A stretch of DNA of 64,000 nt from Mixta gaviniae (GCF_002953195.1 NZ_CP026377.1:1550001-1614000), one strand, 5' to 3'; positions 45,570 to 55,680 are shown, numbered from the stretch's first letter. Made by a program: numbers and translations. The notes: generated from the letters alone by a model not told the origin.

Positions 45570-45597
45570 TTCAGACTGCCTGCCCTGAAAGAAGTTC
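45570..45597 (-). promoter_or_regulatory. Sigma-E promoter of rybB
   Basis: Minus strand GAACTT (45592-45597), a 16-base spacer, and TCTGAA (45570-45575), with the RNA starting about six bases on. It fits the sigma-E consensus GGAACTT-N16-TCTGA. Confidence 0.92.
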
Positions 45598-45618
45598 GCA
45601 GGAAAACTAAAATATTTT

Positions 45619-47307
45619 TTAGCCGCCCAGCGCCGGCCAGATAATCACGATCAGCGTGCCCGCCAGCGTCAGCAAAACGTTAGCGATAGCGTAGGTTCCG
45701 GCATAGCCCAGCGCCGGAATATTGCTGCGCGCGGTATCGCTGATAATCTCCATCGCCGGCGCGCAGGTACGCGCGCCCATGATGGCGCCGAACAGCAGGG
45801 CGCGGTTCATACGCAGCACGTAAGCGCCGAACAGATAGCAAAGCACCACCGGCAACAGGCTTACCGCCAGGCCACTCAGCAGCATCAGCAGGCCGGTTTC
45901 GCCCAGGCCTTTGCCCAGTCCGCTGCCGGCGCTCAGGCCGACGCCGGCCATAAATACCATCAGGCCGAACTCTTTCACCATCGTCAGGGCGCCCTGCGGG
46001 ATATAACCGAAAGTGGGGTGGTTGGCGCGCAGAAAGCCCAGCATAATGCCGGCGAACAGCAGACCGGCGGCGTTGCCGATGCCGAAGCTGAAGGCGCTGA
46101 ACTGGAAACTCACCATACCGATCATCAGGCCGATGATGAAAAAGGCGCAGAAGGCCAGCAGATCGGTCACCTGGCTGTGAATCGAGATAAAGCCGATGCG
46201 ATCGGCGAGGCTTTTCACGCGCCTGGCCTCGCCGCTGACCTGCAGCACATCCCCTTTGTTCAGCATGATGCTGTCGTCGATCGGCATCTCTATCTGGCTG
46301 CGGATCACGCGGTTAAGGAAGCAGCCGTGATCGGTGAGTTTCAGATGGCTAAGACGCTTGTTCACCGCATTATGGTTTTTCACCACAATCTCTTCGGTGA
46401 CGATGCGCATATCGAGCAAGTCGCGGTCGAACACCTCTTTGCCGTTGCGGAAGCTGGTATCGAGACGTGCATGCGCCTCGGGATAGCCCACCAGCGAAAT
46501 CTCATCGCCCAGCTGCAGCACCGCGTCGCCGTCGGGACTGGCGAGAATGCCGTTGCGGCGAATACGTTCGATATAGCAGCCGGTCTGACGGTAGATGCCC
46601 AGCTCGCGCAGGTTTTTGCCATCAGCCCAGGCGACCAGTTCCGGGCCGACGCGATAGGCGCGGATCACCGGCAGATAGACTTTGCGCTGGCTGTCGGTAT
46701 CAAGGCCGCGCTCACGGGCAATCTGCTGGGCGCAGGTCGAAAGATCCTGATGCTGCAGGCGCGGCAGATAACGCGCGCCGAAGATCAGGCTGACCAGGCC
46801 GACGAGGTAGGTCAGGGCGTAACCGAGGCTCAGGTGATCCTGCATCTGGCCGAGCAGCTGGCTGTCGCTCATCGACTGGCGCAGCGTATCGCCGGCGCCG
46901 ACCAACACCGGCGTCGAAGTCATCGCTCCCGCCAGCATCCCCGCCGTCAGGCCGATATCCCAGCCGAACGCTTTGCCCAGCGCCAGTGCCAGCAGCATCG
47001 CGCTGCTGACCATCACCAGCGCCAGCATCAGGTAGTTTTTACCGTCGCGGAAAAAAATAGAGAAAAAATTGGGGCCGGCTTCGACGCCAACGCAAAAAAT
47101 AAACAGCATAAAGCCCAGACTCAGCGCATCGGTATTAATGCCGAAGTGCTGCTGGCCCAGTAAAAGCGAAACCACTAAAACACCAATGGAATTACCCAGT
47201 TGCACCGAGCCGAGCCGTAATTTACCCAGGCACAGCCCTAAAGCCAGCACAACGAATAATAACAAAATATCATTACGGCTTAACAAATCTGCGACGTTTA
47301 TATTCAC
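45619..47307 (-). CDS. ybjL: YbjL, AspT/YidE-type putative transporter
   Basis: 562-residue inner-membrane protein of the aspartate:alanine exchanger family. There are about five N-terminal helices, two central RCK-C (TrkA-C) domains (about 200-380, [21 protein letters not shown] and [15 protein letters not shown] regions), and five more helices. The repeat motif GAGDTLRQS and the later [19 protein letters not shown] are diagnostic. The substrate is unknown. The start is GTG at 47307 giving MNINVADLL, as in E. coli. rybB lies just downstream. Confidence 0.95.
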   Translation of the reverse strand: MNINVADLLSRNDILLLFVVLALGLCLGKLRLGSVQLGNSIGVLVVSLLLGQQHFGINTDALSLGFMLFIFCVGVEAGPNFFSIFFRDGKNYLMLALVMVSSAMLLALALGKAFGWDIGLTAGMLAGAMTSTPVLVGAGDTLRQSMSDSQLLGQMQDHLSLGYALTYLVGLVSLIFGARYLPRLQHQDLSTCAQQIARERGLDTDSQRKVYLPVIRAYRVGPELVAWADGKNLRELGIYRQTGCYIERIRRNGILASPDGDAVLQLGDEISLVGYPEAHARLDTSFRNGKEVFDRDLLDMRIVTEEIVVKNHNAVNKRLSHLKLTDHGCFLNRVIRSQIEMPIDDSIMLNKGDVLQVSGEARRVKSLADRIGFISIHSQVTDLLAFCAFFIIGLMIGMVSFQFSAFSFGIGNAAGLLFAGIMLGFLRANHPTFGYIPQGALTMVKEFGLMVFMAGVGLSAGSGLGKGLGETGLLMLLSGLAVSLLPVVLCYLFGAYVLRMNRALLFGAIMGARTCAPAMEIISDTARSNIPALGYAGTYAIANVLLTLAGTLIVIIWPALGG

Positions 47308-47596
47308 GTATTAACTTCTTGTTTACCAGTAACTTGTTGAAAGACCTGAATTTCCAGGCTAACGTTATTTCCTGTAAGCACGAGGGTGAACCGGGCAGCG
47401 ACCCGTCAGGAAAGCGGTATTCAGGGACAGATGGAAAGTGGCGCTCATTTTATTCATTTATTCTTCAGACCTCCAGTAGAAAGCCATAGTAAAAACAAAA
47501 TATTTATTAACTTTTGCCTGTTATTTGTTTAACAGCTTTGTCGTAAACGCTTATTTTTTGCCGGTGCTGGTTAGCAGAAATAAATGAGGAAATTCT

Positions 47597-47971
47597 ATGC
47601 TGTTGTATGGCGTCCGCTGGCCGGGCGTAATGTTTTGCATGACGCTTTACTGTGCCACCTTCCTGCTGGCGCGCTATAGCGGCGGGGAGGAGTCGCCGGG
47701 CCACTCTTCGGAGCAGACCGGGCTGCTGCTGTTTATGCTGCCGGGGCTGGTCGCGGCGCTGATGAATCGCCGCACGCCGCTAAGCCATGCGTTGCTGGCG
47801 GCGCTGGCGGCAACGCCCTGTTGCCTGCTGATCGGTTTCAGCCACGCGTTTATTTCTCATTCGCTGCTGCAGGAGCTGGCCTGGCTGACCAGCGCCATTT
47901 TCTGGTGCGGCTTCGGCGCGCTGCTGGTAATGCTGTGGCGCACGCTGACGGCCTCGCGCGCGACGCGTTAA
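47597..47971 (+). CDS. ybjM: YbjM, inner membrane protein
   Basis: 124-residue protein with about four hydrophobic segments, matching E. coli YbjM in the WxG start (RWPGVMFCMTLY), the LLLFMLPGLVAALMNRR segment and LQELAWLTSAIFWCGFGALL. Function unknown. The ATG at 47597 follows AGGAAATTCT. It lies between ybjL (divergent) and grxA (convergent) as in E. coli. Confidence 0.9.
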   Translation: MLLYGVRWPGVMFCMTLYCATFLLARYSGGEESPGHSSEQTGLLLFMLPGLVAALMNRRTPLSHALLAALAATPCCLLIGFSHAFISHSLLQELAWLTSAIFWCGFGALLVMLWRTLTASRATR

Positions 47972-48000
47972 GTTAAGCGGGCCTGATACGCCGGCGGCAT

Positions 48001-48033
48001 AAAAAAACCGGCGCGCGAGCGGGCCGGTTTTTT
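48001..48033. terminator. Bidirectional terminator between ybjM and grxA
   Basis: A7 run, AACCGGC stem with GCCGGTT across a 10-base loop, then T6. Confidence 0.92.
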
Positions 48034-48045
48034 AATGTCAAGAAC

Positions 48046-48309
48046 TTACAGCGCGACGCCGAGGTTCGCTTTGCTCCAGGCATTGAAATCGGTAAAGCCG
48101 CCGATATGTTGCGTATCGACGAAAATCTGCGGCACGGTTTCCACCGGCTTGCCGACTTTCTCTTCCAGATCTTTTTTCGTAATGCCTTCCGCCTGGATAT
48201 CGACGTAGCGGAAGTCAAAGTCTTCACGCGCTGCGGTCAGCTTTTCCGCCAGGTCTTTCGCACGTACGCAGTAGGGGCATCCGGGACGGCCAAAAATCAC
48301 TGCAAGCAT
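48046..48309 (-). CDS. grxA: Glutaredoxin 1
   Basis: Glutathione-dependent thiol-disulfide oxidoreductase that reduces ribonucleotide reductase, PAPS reductase and OxyR. The active site is CPYC (11-14), with the cis-Pro loop TVPQIFVD and the glutathione-binding GGFTD. 87 residues. ATG at 48309 behind GGAGAG. In E. coli it is OxyR-induced. A CRP-like palindrome lies between it and ybjC. Confidence 0.97.
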   Translation of the reverse strand: MLAVIFGRPGCPYCVRAKDLAEKLTAAREDFDFRYVDIQAEGITKKDLEEKVGKPVETVPQIFVDTQHIGGFTDFNAWSKANLGVAL

Positions 48310-48336
48310 CGTTCTCTCCTTTATGTCACATTTTTG

Positions 48337-48352
48337 TGTGAATTATGTCACA
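48337..48352. promoter_or_regulatory. CRP-like palindrome between grxA and ybjC
   Basis: TGTGA-ATTATG-TCACA has a perfect CRP core, extended to GTGTGA/TCACAC. It lies 28 bp before grxA and about 160 bp before ybjC. I do not know of a CRP role here, so the binder is uncertain. Confidence 0.5.
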
Positions 48353-48511
48353 CTTTTAAAGCTGCTGAACGCATCATCGCGCCCGGCCTTCCCCTCTGTA
48401 AAGAAGGCTGTGCCTGTTGCTACAATGCATACAGGCTATGCGCCATTGTGCCAGCTACGCTTTAATATGCCACCCCCGCTTCGCTGGCGGGATGCCAAAA
48501 GGAGAGATCCA

Positions 48512-48802
48512 GTGAAACATGCTCTGCAGTTGCCGAAAACGGTGCTGGCGCTGGAAGCTGCCGGCATCCTGCTGCTGATTCTGGCTTTTTTACTTGCGCA
48601 GCAGTGGCTGGCGCTGCCTGCCGGCTGGTCCGGCCGGCGTATCGCCACCGCGCTGCTTTTTACCGGCATTGTCCTGATGCTGCCTGCCGCCGTCGCGCTG
48701 ATGTGGCGCACGGCGCAGGCTATCGCGCCAGAGCTTTTCGGCCGGCGCCGCGGCGATGCCTCATCAAACACTTCCGGAGATTCACATGACGCCGACCATT
48801 GA
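48512..48802 (+). CDS. ybjC: YbjC, small inner membrane protein
   Basis: 96-residue protein with two hydrophobic helices (LALEAAGILLLILAFLLA and ATALLFTGIVLMLPAAVAL) and a charged tail (GDSHDADH). It matches E. coli YbjC, including the LPK-VL-LE start. I use the GTG at 48512, behind AAGGAG, since longer readings include an unlikely N-terminus. It overlaps nfsA by 17 bp. It is the first gene of ybjC-nfsA-rimK-ybjN, a SoxRS/Mar-responsive unit in E. coli. Function unknown. Confidence 0.88.
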   Translation: MKHALQLPKTVLALEAAGILLLILAFLLAQQWLALPAGWSGRRIATALLFTGIVLMLPAAVALMWRTAQAIAPELFGRRRGDASSNTSGDSHDADH

Positions 48803-49508
48803 CCTGTTACGTGCGCATCGTTCGATTCGTGCTTTTACCGATCAACCGATTAGCGATGAACAGCGTGAGGCGATTATCGCCGCCGCGCAGTCGGCTTCCA
48901 CGTCCAGCTTTTTACAATGCACTTCGATTATCCGCGTGACCGACAAGGCGCTGCGCGAGCAGCTGGTAACGCTGACCGGCGGCCAGCACTACGTGGCGCA
49001 GGCGGCGGAGTTCTGGGTATTCTGCGCCGATTTTCAGCGCAATCTGCAGATCTGCCCTGAGGCGCAGCTCGGCCTGGCGGAGCAGCTGCTGCTGGGCTGC
49101 GTCGATACGGCGATTATGGGGCAGAACGCGATGGTCGCCGCCGAATCGCTCGGCCTGGGCGGCGTCTACATCGGCGGCATCCGCAATAGCATCGAGCAGG
49201 TAACCGAGCTACTGGGCCTGCCGCAGCACGTGCTGCCGCTGTTCGGCATGTGCCTCGGCTGGCCGCAGCAGGAACCCGATATCAAGCCGCGCATGCCCGC
49301 CAGCATGCTGGTGCATGAAAACCGCTATCAGCCGCTGGATCGCCAGCAGCTGGATGCCTACGATCGCGAGCTGGAGGCCTATTATCAGCAACGCGACAGC
49401 AACCAGCGCAGCGATAATTTCAGCAACCATATTCGCCGTACCATCGTGCGCGAAAGCCGTCCCTTTATCCTCGACTACCTGCATAAGCAGGGTTGGGCAA
49501 CGCGGTAA
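48786..49508 (+). CDS. nfsA: Oxygen-insensitive NADPH nitroreductase NfsA
   Basis: Major FMN-dependent nitroreductase, dimeric and cytoplasmic, 240 residues as in E. coli. [19 protein letters not shown] holds the FMN-phosphate-binding [27 protein letters not shown] and GLCLGWP-like GMCLGWP are family segments. Its C-terminus [18 protein letters not shown] equals the E. coli type. The start at 48786 lies inside the end of ybjC, so it is translationally coupled. It activates nitrofuran drugs by reduction. Confidence 0.96.
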   Translation: MTPTIDLLRAHRSIRAFTDQPISDEQREAIIAAAQSASTSSFLQCTSIIRVTDKALREQLVTLTGGQHYVAQAAEFWVFCADFQRNLQICPEAQLGLAEQLLLGCVDTAIMGQNAMVAAESLGLGGVYIGGIRNSIEQVTELLGLPQHVLPLFGMCLGWPQQEPDIKPRMPASMLVHENRYQPLDRQQLDAYDRELEAYYQQRDSNQRSDNFSNHIRRTIVRESRPFILDYLHKQGWATR

Positions 49509-49528
49509 TTTCAGGCGGAGACCTTCGG

Positions 49529-50431
49529 GTGAAAATTGCCATCCTTTCCCGTGATGCATCGCTTTACTCCTGTAAGCGTCTGCGTGAGGCCGCGCAGGGG
49601 CGCGGCCACCAGGTCGACATCGTCGACCCACTCTCTTGCTATATGAACATCAATCCCGCTTCGGCGGCGGTGCATTACCGCGGGCGGCCGCTGGATGATT
49701 TCGACGCGGTGATCCCGCGTATCGGCTCGGCTATCACCTTTTACGGTACGGCGGTGCTGCGTCAGTTCGAGCTGTGCGGCAGCTATCCGCTGAACGAGTC
49801 GGTGGCGATCACCCGCGCGCGCGACAAGCTGCGTTCGCTGCAGCTGCTGGCGCGGCAGGGGATCGATATGCCGGTCACCGGCTTCGCCCATTCACCCGAC
49901 GATACCCGCGATCTGATCGATATGGTGGGCGGGGCGCCGCTGGTGGTGAAGCTGGTGGAGGGCACCCAGGGCATCGGCGTGGTGCTGGCGGAGACGCGTC
50001 AGGCGGCGGAGAGCGTGATCGACGCTTTTCGCGGCCTCAACGCGCATATTCTGGTGCAGGAGTTTATTAAAGAGGCGAAAGGGTGTGATATCCGCTGCCT
50101 GGTGATCGGCAACGAAGTGGTGGCGGCTATTGAGCGCGAGGCGAAAGAGGGCGATTTTCGCTCCAACCTGCACCGCGGCGGCCGCGCCCGCTGCGTGGAG
50201 ATCACCGCGCGCGAGCGCGAGATCGCGGTGAAGGCGGCGGCCACGCTGGGGCTGGACGTGGCGGGCGTCGATATTCTTCGCGCGCAGCGCGGCCCGCTGG
50301 TGATGGAGGTCAACGCCTCGCCGGGGCTGGAAGGCATTGAAAAAACCACCGGTTTGAATATTGCCGCGCTCATGATTGACTGGATTGAGCGGCACGCCCA
50401 ACCCGGTTTCAGTCTGAAAACCGGCGGTTGA
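49529..50431 (+). CDS. rimK: Ribosomal protein S6 glutamate ligase RimK
   Basis: ATP-grasp ligase that adds glutamate residues to the C-terminus of ribosomal protein S6. It starts VKIAILSRD with a GTG at 49529, behind GGAG, giving 300 residues as in E. coli. The ATP-grasp segments are [40 protein letters not shown] (in part) and the Mg site [14 protein letters not shown]. Encoded 20 bases after nfsA, same operon. Confidence 0.95.
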   Translation: MKIAILSRDASLYSCKRLREAAQGRGHQVDIVDPLSCYMNINPASAAVHYRGRPLDDFDAVIPRIGSAITFYGTAVLRQFELCGSYPLNESVAITRARDKLRSLQLLARQGIDMPVTGFAHSPDDTRDLIDMVGGAPLVVKLVEGTQGIGVVLAETRQAAESVIDAFRGLNAHILVQEFIKEAKGCDIRCLVIGNEVVAAIEREAKEGDFRSNLHRGGRARCVEITAREREIAVKAAATLGLDVAGVDILRAQRGPLVMEVNASPGLEGIEKTTGLNIAALMIDWIERHAQPGFSLKTGG

Positions 50432-50520
50432 ATCGCCTTTTTGACCAGCGGACGTGGTTTTCAGCTTGCTTTTTCCGTAAGCTATTGCGCTTATTTCAAC
50501 GCGGTATAGGGCAGTAGCAT

Positions 50521-51000
50521 ATGGATTCACTCGTCGTTCCAGACTTAGACGTATTACGACGTTGGCTGGATCAGCAAAGCATTACCTGGTTTGAATGTGA
50601 CGCCTGTCAGGCGCTGCATCTGCCGCACATGCAAAATTTCGATGGCGTTTTCGATGCCAAAATCGATTTGGTCGACAACGTCATTCTGTTTTCCGCCCTC
50701 GCGGAGGTGAAGCCCACGGCGCTGATCCCGCTGGCGGGCGATCTGTCGCAGATCAACGCCGCGTCGCTGACGGTAAAAGCGTTTCTCGATATCCAGGACG
50801 ATAATCTGCCGAAGCTGATTGTTTGTCAGTCGCTGATGATCGAAGCGGGCATCACCTACGGGCAGTTCGTCCATTTCCTGCGCCAGAGCGAAGAGCAGAT
50901 CTCAATGGTGATCATGGAAGCCTTCGCCAATAATTTGCTGCTGATGGGCGAGGAAGATGAGCCGGTCGCGCCCGATCAGCGTCTCCCGGTTCTGCACTGA
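50521..51000 (+). CDS. ybjN: YbjN, putative regulator
   Basis: 159-residue cytoplasmic protein of the YbjN/CesT-like chaperone fold, matching the E. coli protein linked to motility, biofilm and fimbria control. It has no DNA-binding motif, so any regulatory role is indirect. Acidic, with segments LDVLRRWLDQQ and FVHFLRQSEEQISMVIMEAF (20 residues). It begins 89 bases after rimK and may be on its own promoter. Confidence 0.9.
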   Translation: MDSLVVPDLDVLRRWLDQQSITWFECDACQALHLPHMQNFDGVFDAKIDLVDNVILFSALAEVKPTALIPLAGDLSQINAASLTVKAFLDIQDDNLPKLIVCQSLMIEAGITYGQFVHFLRQSEEQISMVIMEAFANNLLLMGEEDEPVAPDQRLPVLH

Positions 51001-51394
51001 CTTTTCGTTTCAGCCGTTACGTCCTCTCTTTTCGCGCCACTTCCCGCTTTTCACGCCGGGCAAGCGGCGCACTTCACATTTTTATGCTGCGTTGAGCCCT
51101 TTACTGCCAAATATTTATCGCCGTTTATGCGGGTCTGGCCTATCACATAGATGAAACATGCATAAATAATCGATAAAAGGCGTTTTTTACTCTGGGGTAT
51201 GGCCTGAATGCCAGCATGCGGCTATGCTTGCGGGGCTGCATGCCTGGCAGAATAGACCGCATGCGGCGCGCGACGTTTTCTCAGCGGCCAGCACTGAATA
51301 ACGATTCACTGTCACAGCTGATACGCAAGGGGAGGCCGGCCGGCTTCTTCTGTTCTGCATCTGAAGATTGACCCCGATTCTGGAGGAAGGAAAC
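51001..51394. other. ybjN/potF intergenic region
   Basis: 394 bp without a credible gene. AT-rich around 51060-51180, where the potF promoter probably lies; I could not settle on a -10/-35 pair. A strong Shine-Dalgarno GGAGGAAGG (51382-51390) ends it. Confidence 0.4.
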
Positions 51395-52507
51395 ATGTTA
51401 AACAACCGCGGCAGGAAATGGTTGTCTGGTGTGGCGGCTGGTGTGCTGATGGCGATCTCCGCCGGCGCGATGGCGGAACAGAAAACCCTGCACGTCTATA
51501 ACTGGTCGGATTATATCTCTCCCGATACCGTGCCCGATTTCGAAAAGCAGACCGGCATCAAAGTGGTGTATGACGTGTTCGACTCCAACGAAGTGCTGGA
51601 GGGCAAACTGATGGCCGGCAGCACCGGCTACGACGTGGTGGTGCCCTCCTCAAGCTTCCTGGCGCGTCAGCTGCAGTCCGGCGTGTTTCAGCCGCTGGAT
51701 AAAAGCAAGCTGCCTAACTATAAGAACCTCGATCCTGAGCTACTGAAGAAGGTCGAGCAGCACGATCCGGGCAACAAGTACGCCATTCCCTATCTCTGGG
51801 CGACTACCGGCATCGGCTATAACGTCGAGAAGGTGAAGGCGGCGCTGGGCAAAGATGCGCCGGTCGATAGCTGGGATCTGGTACTGAAGCCGGAAAACCT
51901 GGAGAAGCTGAAGAGCTGCGGCGTCTCCTTCCTTGACGCGCCGGAAGAGATTTTCGCTACCGTACTGAACTACCTCGGCAAAGATCCCAACAGCAGCGAC
52001 GCGAAGGATTACTCCGGCGCGGCGACCGATCTGCTGCTGAAACTGCGTCCGAATATTCGTTACTTCCACTCCTCGCAGTACATCAACGATCTGGCTAACG
52101 GCAACACCTGCGTGGCGATCGGCTGGGCGGGCGATGTGCTGCAGGCGAAAAACCGCGCGGCGGAAGCGAAAAACGGCGTCAATATCGCCTACAGCATTCC
52201 GAAAGAGGGCGCGCTGGCCTTCTTCGATATGATGGCGATCCCGAAAGATGCGAAAAACCTTGATGAAGCCTATCAGTGGCTGAACTACATCATGGATCCG
52301 AAAGTGATTGCGCACATTTCCGACAAGATGTTCTACGCTAACGGTAATAAGGCGTCGCTGCCGCTGGTAAGCGACGCGGTGCGCAATAACCCTGGCATCT
52401 TCCCGACGCCGGAAACTCTGTCCAGGCTGTTCGTGCTGAAAGTGCAGGAACCTAAACTGGACCGTATGCGCACCCGCGCATGGACCAAAGTAAAAAGCGG
52501 TAAGTAA
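51395..52507 (+). CDS. potF: Putrescine-binding periplasmic protein PotF
   Basis: Solute-binding protein of the putrescine importer PotFGHI. The signal peptide ([19 protein letters not shown]) precedes [18 protein letters not shown], the classical PotD/PotF opening. [18 protein letters not shown] and [13 protein letters not shown] follow. The ATG at 51395 behind GGAGGAAGG gives 370 residues, exactly the E. coli length. potG follows after 120 bp containing a 13-bp hairpin. Confidence 0.96.
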   Translation: MLNNRGRKWLSGVAAGVLMAISAGAMAEQKTLHVYNWSDYISPDTVPDFEKQTGIKVVYDVFDSNEVLEGKLMAGSTGYDVVVPSSSFLARQLQSGVFQPLDKSKLPNYKNLDPELLKKVEQHDPGNKYAIPYLWATTGIGYNVEKVKAALGKDAPVDSWDLVLKPENLEKLKSCGVSFLDAPEEIFATVLNYLGKDPNSSDAKDYSGAATDLLLKLRPNIRYFHSSQYINDLANGNTCVAIGWAGDVLQAKNRAAEAKNGVNIAYSIPKEGALAFFDMMAIPKDAKNLDEAYQWLNYIMDPKVIAHISDKMFYANGNKASLPLVSDAVRNNPGIFPTPETLSRLFVLKVQEPKLDRMRTRAWTKVKSGK

Positions 52508-52538
52508 TTCGTCAACGCGAATACCCATCGCAGGCTAA

Positions 52539-52573
52539 AGACAACAGAGGCGCGGTACCGGCCTCTGTTGTCT
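52539..52573 (+). other. potF-potG intercistronic hairpin
   Basis: Perfect 13-bp stem AGACAACAGAGGC / GCCTCTGTTGTCT with a 9-base loop, no T run. Probably protects the potF message or lowers potGHI read-through. Confidence 0.65.
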
Positions 52574-52627
52574 CATTTGTGCGGCCCCGTGCCGTGAATG
52601 TCCGCTTAGCGCCGGAGAGTAAAGTTA

Positions 52628-53760
52628 GTGAACGACGCGATCCCCCGTCCTCCCCATAAAACGGCAAAGGCCCTGACGCCGCTGCTGGAGATCCGCAATC
52701 TGACCAAATCGTTCGATGGCCAGCACGCCGTTGATGACGTCAGCCTGACGATTTATAAAGGCGAAATTTTTGCCCTGCTCGGCCCTCGGGCTGCGGTAAA
52801 TCGACCCTGCTGCGCATGCTGGCGGGATTTGAGCCGCCAACCCACGGCCAGATCTTGCTCGACGGGCAGGATCTCTCCCATGTGCCGCCTTACCAGCGTC
52901 CGATCAATATGATGTTTCAGTCCTATGCGCTATTTCCCCATATGACGGTGGAGCAGAATATCGCTTTTGGCCTGAAGCAGGATAAGCTGCCGAAGGGCGA
53001 AATCAGCAGCCGCGTGGCGGAGATGCTGGCGCTGGTGCATATGCAGGAGTATGCGAAGCGCAAGCCGCACCAGCTCTCCGGCGGCCAGCGTCAGCGCGTG
53101 GCGCTGGCGCGCAGCCTGGCGAAGCGTCCTAAGCTGCTGCTGCTCGACGAGCCGATGGGCGCGCTGGATAAGAAACTGCGCGACCGCATGCAGCTGGAAG
53201 TGGTCGATATCCTTGAACGCGTCGGCGCTACCTGTGTGATGGTAACGCACGATCAGGAAGAGGCGATGACCATGGCGGGCCGCATTGCCATTATGAACCG
53301 CGGCAAATTCGTGCAGATTGGCGAGCCGGAGGAGATCTATGAGCATCCTACCAGCCGTTACAGCGCCGAATTTATCGGTTCGGTTAACGTTTTCGAGGGG
53401 CTGCTGCGTGAGCGGCGCGATGACGGGCTGGTGATCGACAGCCCCGGCCTGGTGCATCCGCTGAAGGTCGCCTCTGATGTGTCGATTATGGATAACGTGC
53501 CGGTCTCTATCGCGCTGCGTCCGGAAAAAGTGATGCTCTGCGAGCAGGTACCGGAAGATGGCTGCAACTTCGCCGTCGGCGAGGTGGGACATATCGCCTA
53601 TCTGGGCGACCTGTCGATTTATCATGTACGGCTGCACAGCGGACAGATGATCAGCGCGCAGCTCCAGAACGCGCATCGCTTCCGCCAGGGCGCGCCGACC
53701 TGGGGCGACGAGGTGCGTCTCAGCTGGGATGCCGATAGCTGCGTTGTACTGACAGTATAA
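52628..53760 (+). pseudogene. potG: Putrescine transporter ATPase PotG, frameshifted in Walker A
   Basis: ATPase of the putrescine importer. The GTG-initiated first part (NDAIPRPPHKTAKALTPLLE) matches E. coli up to EIFALLGP, then shifts. The rest continues in another frame with STLLRMLAGFEPP, LSGGQRQRVALARSLAKRP, LLLLDEPMGALDKK and the regulatory C-terminal domain. The sequence GGCCCTCGGGCTGCGG would read GP-SGCGKS if one T were restored at 52786, giving 377 residues as in E. coli. As written, no complete P-loop is made. All other pot genes are intact, which favours a sequence error. Confidence 0.92.
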
Positions 53761-53770
53761 GAGGGCGCAT

Positions 53771-54715
53771 ATGAAACAACCTGTTGCCGCGGCGCAGCCC
53801 GGCACTTTCGGCCGCACGCTCACGCGGCTGAAAATGGCTCATGGCCGCAAGCTGGCGATCGCGCTGCCCTATTTCTGGCTGGTGCTGTTCTTCCTGCTGC
53901 CGTTCCTGATTGTGCTGAAGATCAGCTTTGCCGAGATCGCGCGCGCCATTCCGCCCTATACCGAGCTGATCACCTGGGCGGACGACCAGCTGACGCTGGT
54001 GTTCAACCTTGGGAACTACCTGCAGCTGACCGACGATCCGCTCTATGTCGACGCTTATCTGCAGTCGCTGAAGGTGGCGGCGATCTCAACGCTGATCTGT
54101 CTGATGGTGGGCTATCCGCTCGCCTGGGCGGTGGCGCAAAGCCCCGCCTCGGTGCGCAGCATCCTGCTGCTGCTGGTGATCCTGCCTTCATGGACCTCTT
54201 TCCTGGTGCGCGTTTACGCCTGGATGGGGCTGCTCAACAGCAACGGCATTCTTAACCGCTTTTTAATGTGGCTGGGCGTGATCGATCATCCGCTGGCGAT
54301 CCTCTACACCAATACGGCGGTCTATATCGGTATCGTCTACTGCTATCTGCCGTTTATGGTATTGCCGATCTATACCGCGCTGACGCGTATCGACTATTCG
54401 CTGGTGGAAGCCTCGCTCGATCTCGGCGCGCGCCCGCTGAAAACCTTTTTCAGCGTGATCGTGCCGCTGACGAAAAACGGCATTATCGCCGGATCGATGC
54501 TGGTATTTATTCCGGCGGTAGGGGAGTACGTGATCCCTGAGCTGTTGGGCGGGCCGGACAGCATTATGATCGGCCGCATCCTGTGGCAGGAGTTTTTCAA
54601 TAACCGTGACTGGCCGGTCGCCTCGGCGCTGGCGGTGATTATTCTGCTGATTCTGATTCTGCCGATTATCTGGTTCCACAAGCACCAAAACAAAACGCTG
54701 GAGGAGAAGGCATGA
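53771..54715 (+). CDS. potH: Putrescine transporter permease PotH
   Basis: Inner-membrane permease with six helices, 314 residues. It begins with a cytoplasmic tail, then KLAIALPYFWLVLFFLLPFL (20 residues). The EAA loop EASLDLGARPLKTFFSVIVP marks the ATPase contact. IPAVGEYVIPELLGGP is the conserved periplasmic segment of the PotB/PotH type. It starts ten bases after potG and its stop overlaps the potI start by four bases. Confidence 0.95.
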   Translation: MKQPVAAAQPGTFGRTLTRLKMAHGRKLAIALPYFWLVLFFLLPFLIVLKISFAEIARAIPPYTELITWADDQLTLVFNLGNYLQLTDDPLYVDAYLQSLKVAAISTLICLMVGYPLAWAVAQSPASVRSILLLLVILPSWTSFLVRVYAWMGLLNSNGILNRFLMWLGVIDHPLAILYTNTAVYIGIVYCYLPFMVLPIYTALTRIDYSLVEASLDLGARPLKTFFSVIVPLTKNGIIAGSMLVFIPAVGEYVIPELLGGPDSIMIGRILWQEFFNNRDWPVASALAVIILLILILPIIWFHKHQNKTLEEKA

Positions 54716-55557
54716 GTAATTTGCCCGCTGTTCGTTCGCCGTGGCGGCTGGTGATCCTGCTGCTGTGCTTCAGCTTCCTTTATGCTCCAATGCTGCTGCT
54801 GGTGGTCTATTCGTTCAACAGCTCGCAGCTGGTGACCGTCTGGGAGAGCTTCTCGCTGCACTGGTATCGTGTGCTGTTCCAGGATAGCGCGATGATCAGC
54901 GCGGTGACGCTAAGCCTGACCATCGCCGCGCTCAGCGCCACCATGGCGGTCGTGCTGGGGACGATTGCGGCAGTGGTGATCGTGCGTTTCGGCCGTTTCA
55001 AAGGGTCGACCGGCTTCGCCTTTATGCTGACCGCGCCGCTGGTAATGCCCGACGTGATCACCGGCCTGTCGCTGCTGCTGCTGTTTGTGGCGATGGGACA
55101 CGCGCTGGGCTGGCCGAGCGATCGCGGTATGCTGACCATCTGGCTGGCGCACGTCACCTTCTGCACCGCCTATGTCTCGGTGGTGATCAACTCGCGCCTG
55201 CGCGAGCTGGATCGCTCGATTGAGGAAGCGGCGATGGACCTGGGTGCGACGCCGCTAAAGGTCTTTTTCGTGATTACCGTGCCGATGATCGCGCCGGCGC
55301 TGGTCACCGGCTGGCTGCTTGCGTTTACCCTGTCGCTTGACGACCTGGTGATCGCCAGCTTTGTCACCGGTCCGGGTGCTACCACGCTGCCGATGGCGAT
55401 TTTCGCCACCGTGCGTCGCGGAGTGAATCCGGAGATCAATGCGCTCGCCTCGCTGATCCTGTTTGTGGTCGGGCTGGTCGGCTTTATCGCCTGGCGCTTT
55501 ATGGCGCATGAGGAGAAGCAGCGGGTACGCGATATTCAGAAAGCGAAACGTAGCTAA
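54712..55557 (+). CDS. potI: Putrescine transporter permease PotI
   Basis: Second permease of the importer, PotC/PotI type, 281 residues, as in E. coli. The helix FSFLYAPMLLLVVYSFNSSQ and the EAA loop EEAAMDLGATPLKVFFVITV (20 residues) are clear; SLDDLVIASFVTGPGATTLP follows. ATG at 54712 overlaps the potH stop (ATGA). Last gene of potFGHI. Confidence 0.95.
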   Translation: MSNLPAVRSPWRLVILLLCFSFLYAPMLLLVVYSFNSSQLVTVWESFSLHWYRVLFQDSAMISAVTLSLTIAALSATMAVVLGTIAAVVIVRFGRFKGSTGFAFMLTAPLVMPDVITGLSLLLLFVAMGHALGWPSDRGMLTIWLAHVTFCTAYVSVVINSRLRELDRSIEEAAMDLGATPLKVFFVITVPMIAPALVTGWLLAFTLSLDDLVIASFVTGPGATTLPMAIFATVRRGVNPEINALASLILFVVGLVGFIAWRFMAHEEKQRVRDIQKAKRS

Positions 55558-55680
55558 AATCCGAAACATTTGCCACTATTGATTGCAGGGTTCTGCAGTG
55601 TCAGCCCGCCTCCGACAGTAAACGGACGCGGGCTGGCGTACAGGATGAATGTAGTCTGCTGCGATGGAAGGAGTGGGGGA

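Noticed and set aside
51155-51180. ArgR-box-like TGCATAAATAATCG upstream of potF
   Set aside because: Only a half matches the consensus and there is no second box 21 bp away; putrescine import is not known to be ArgR-controlled.
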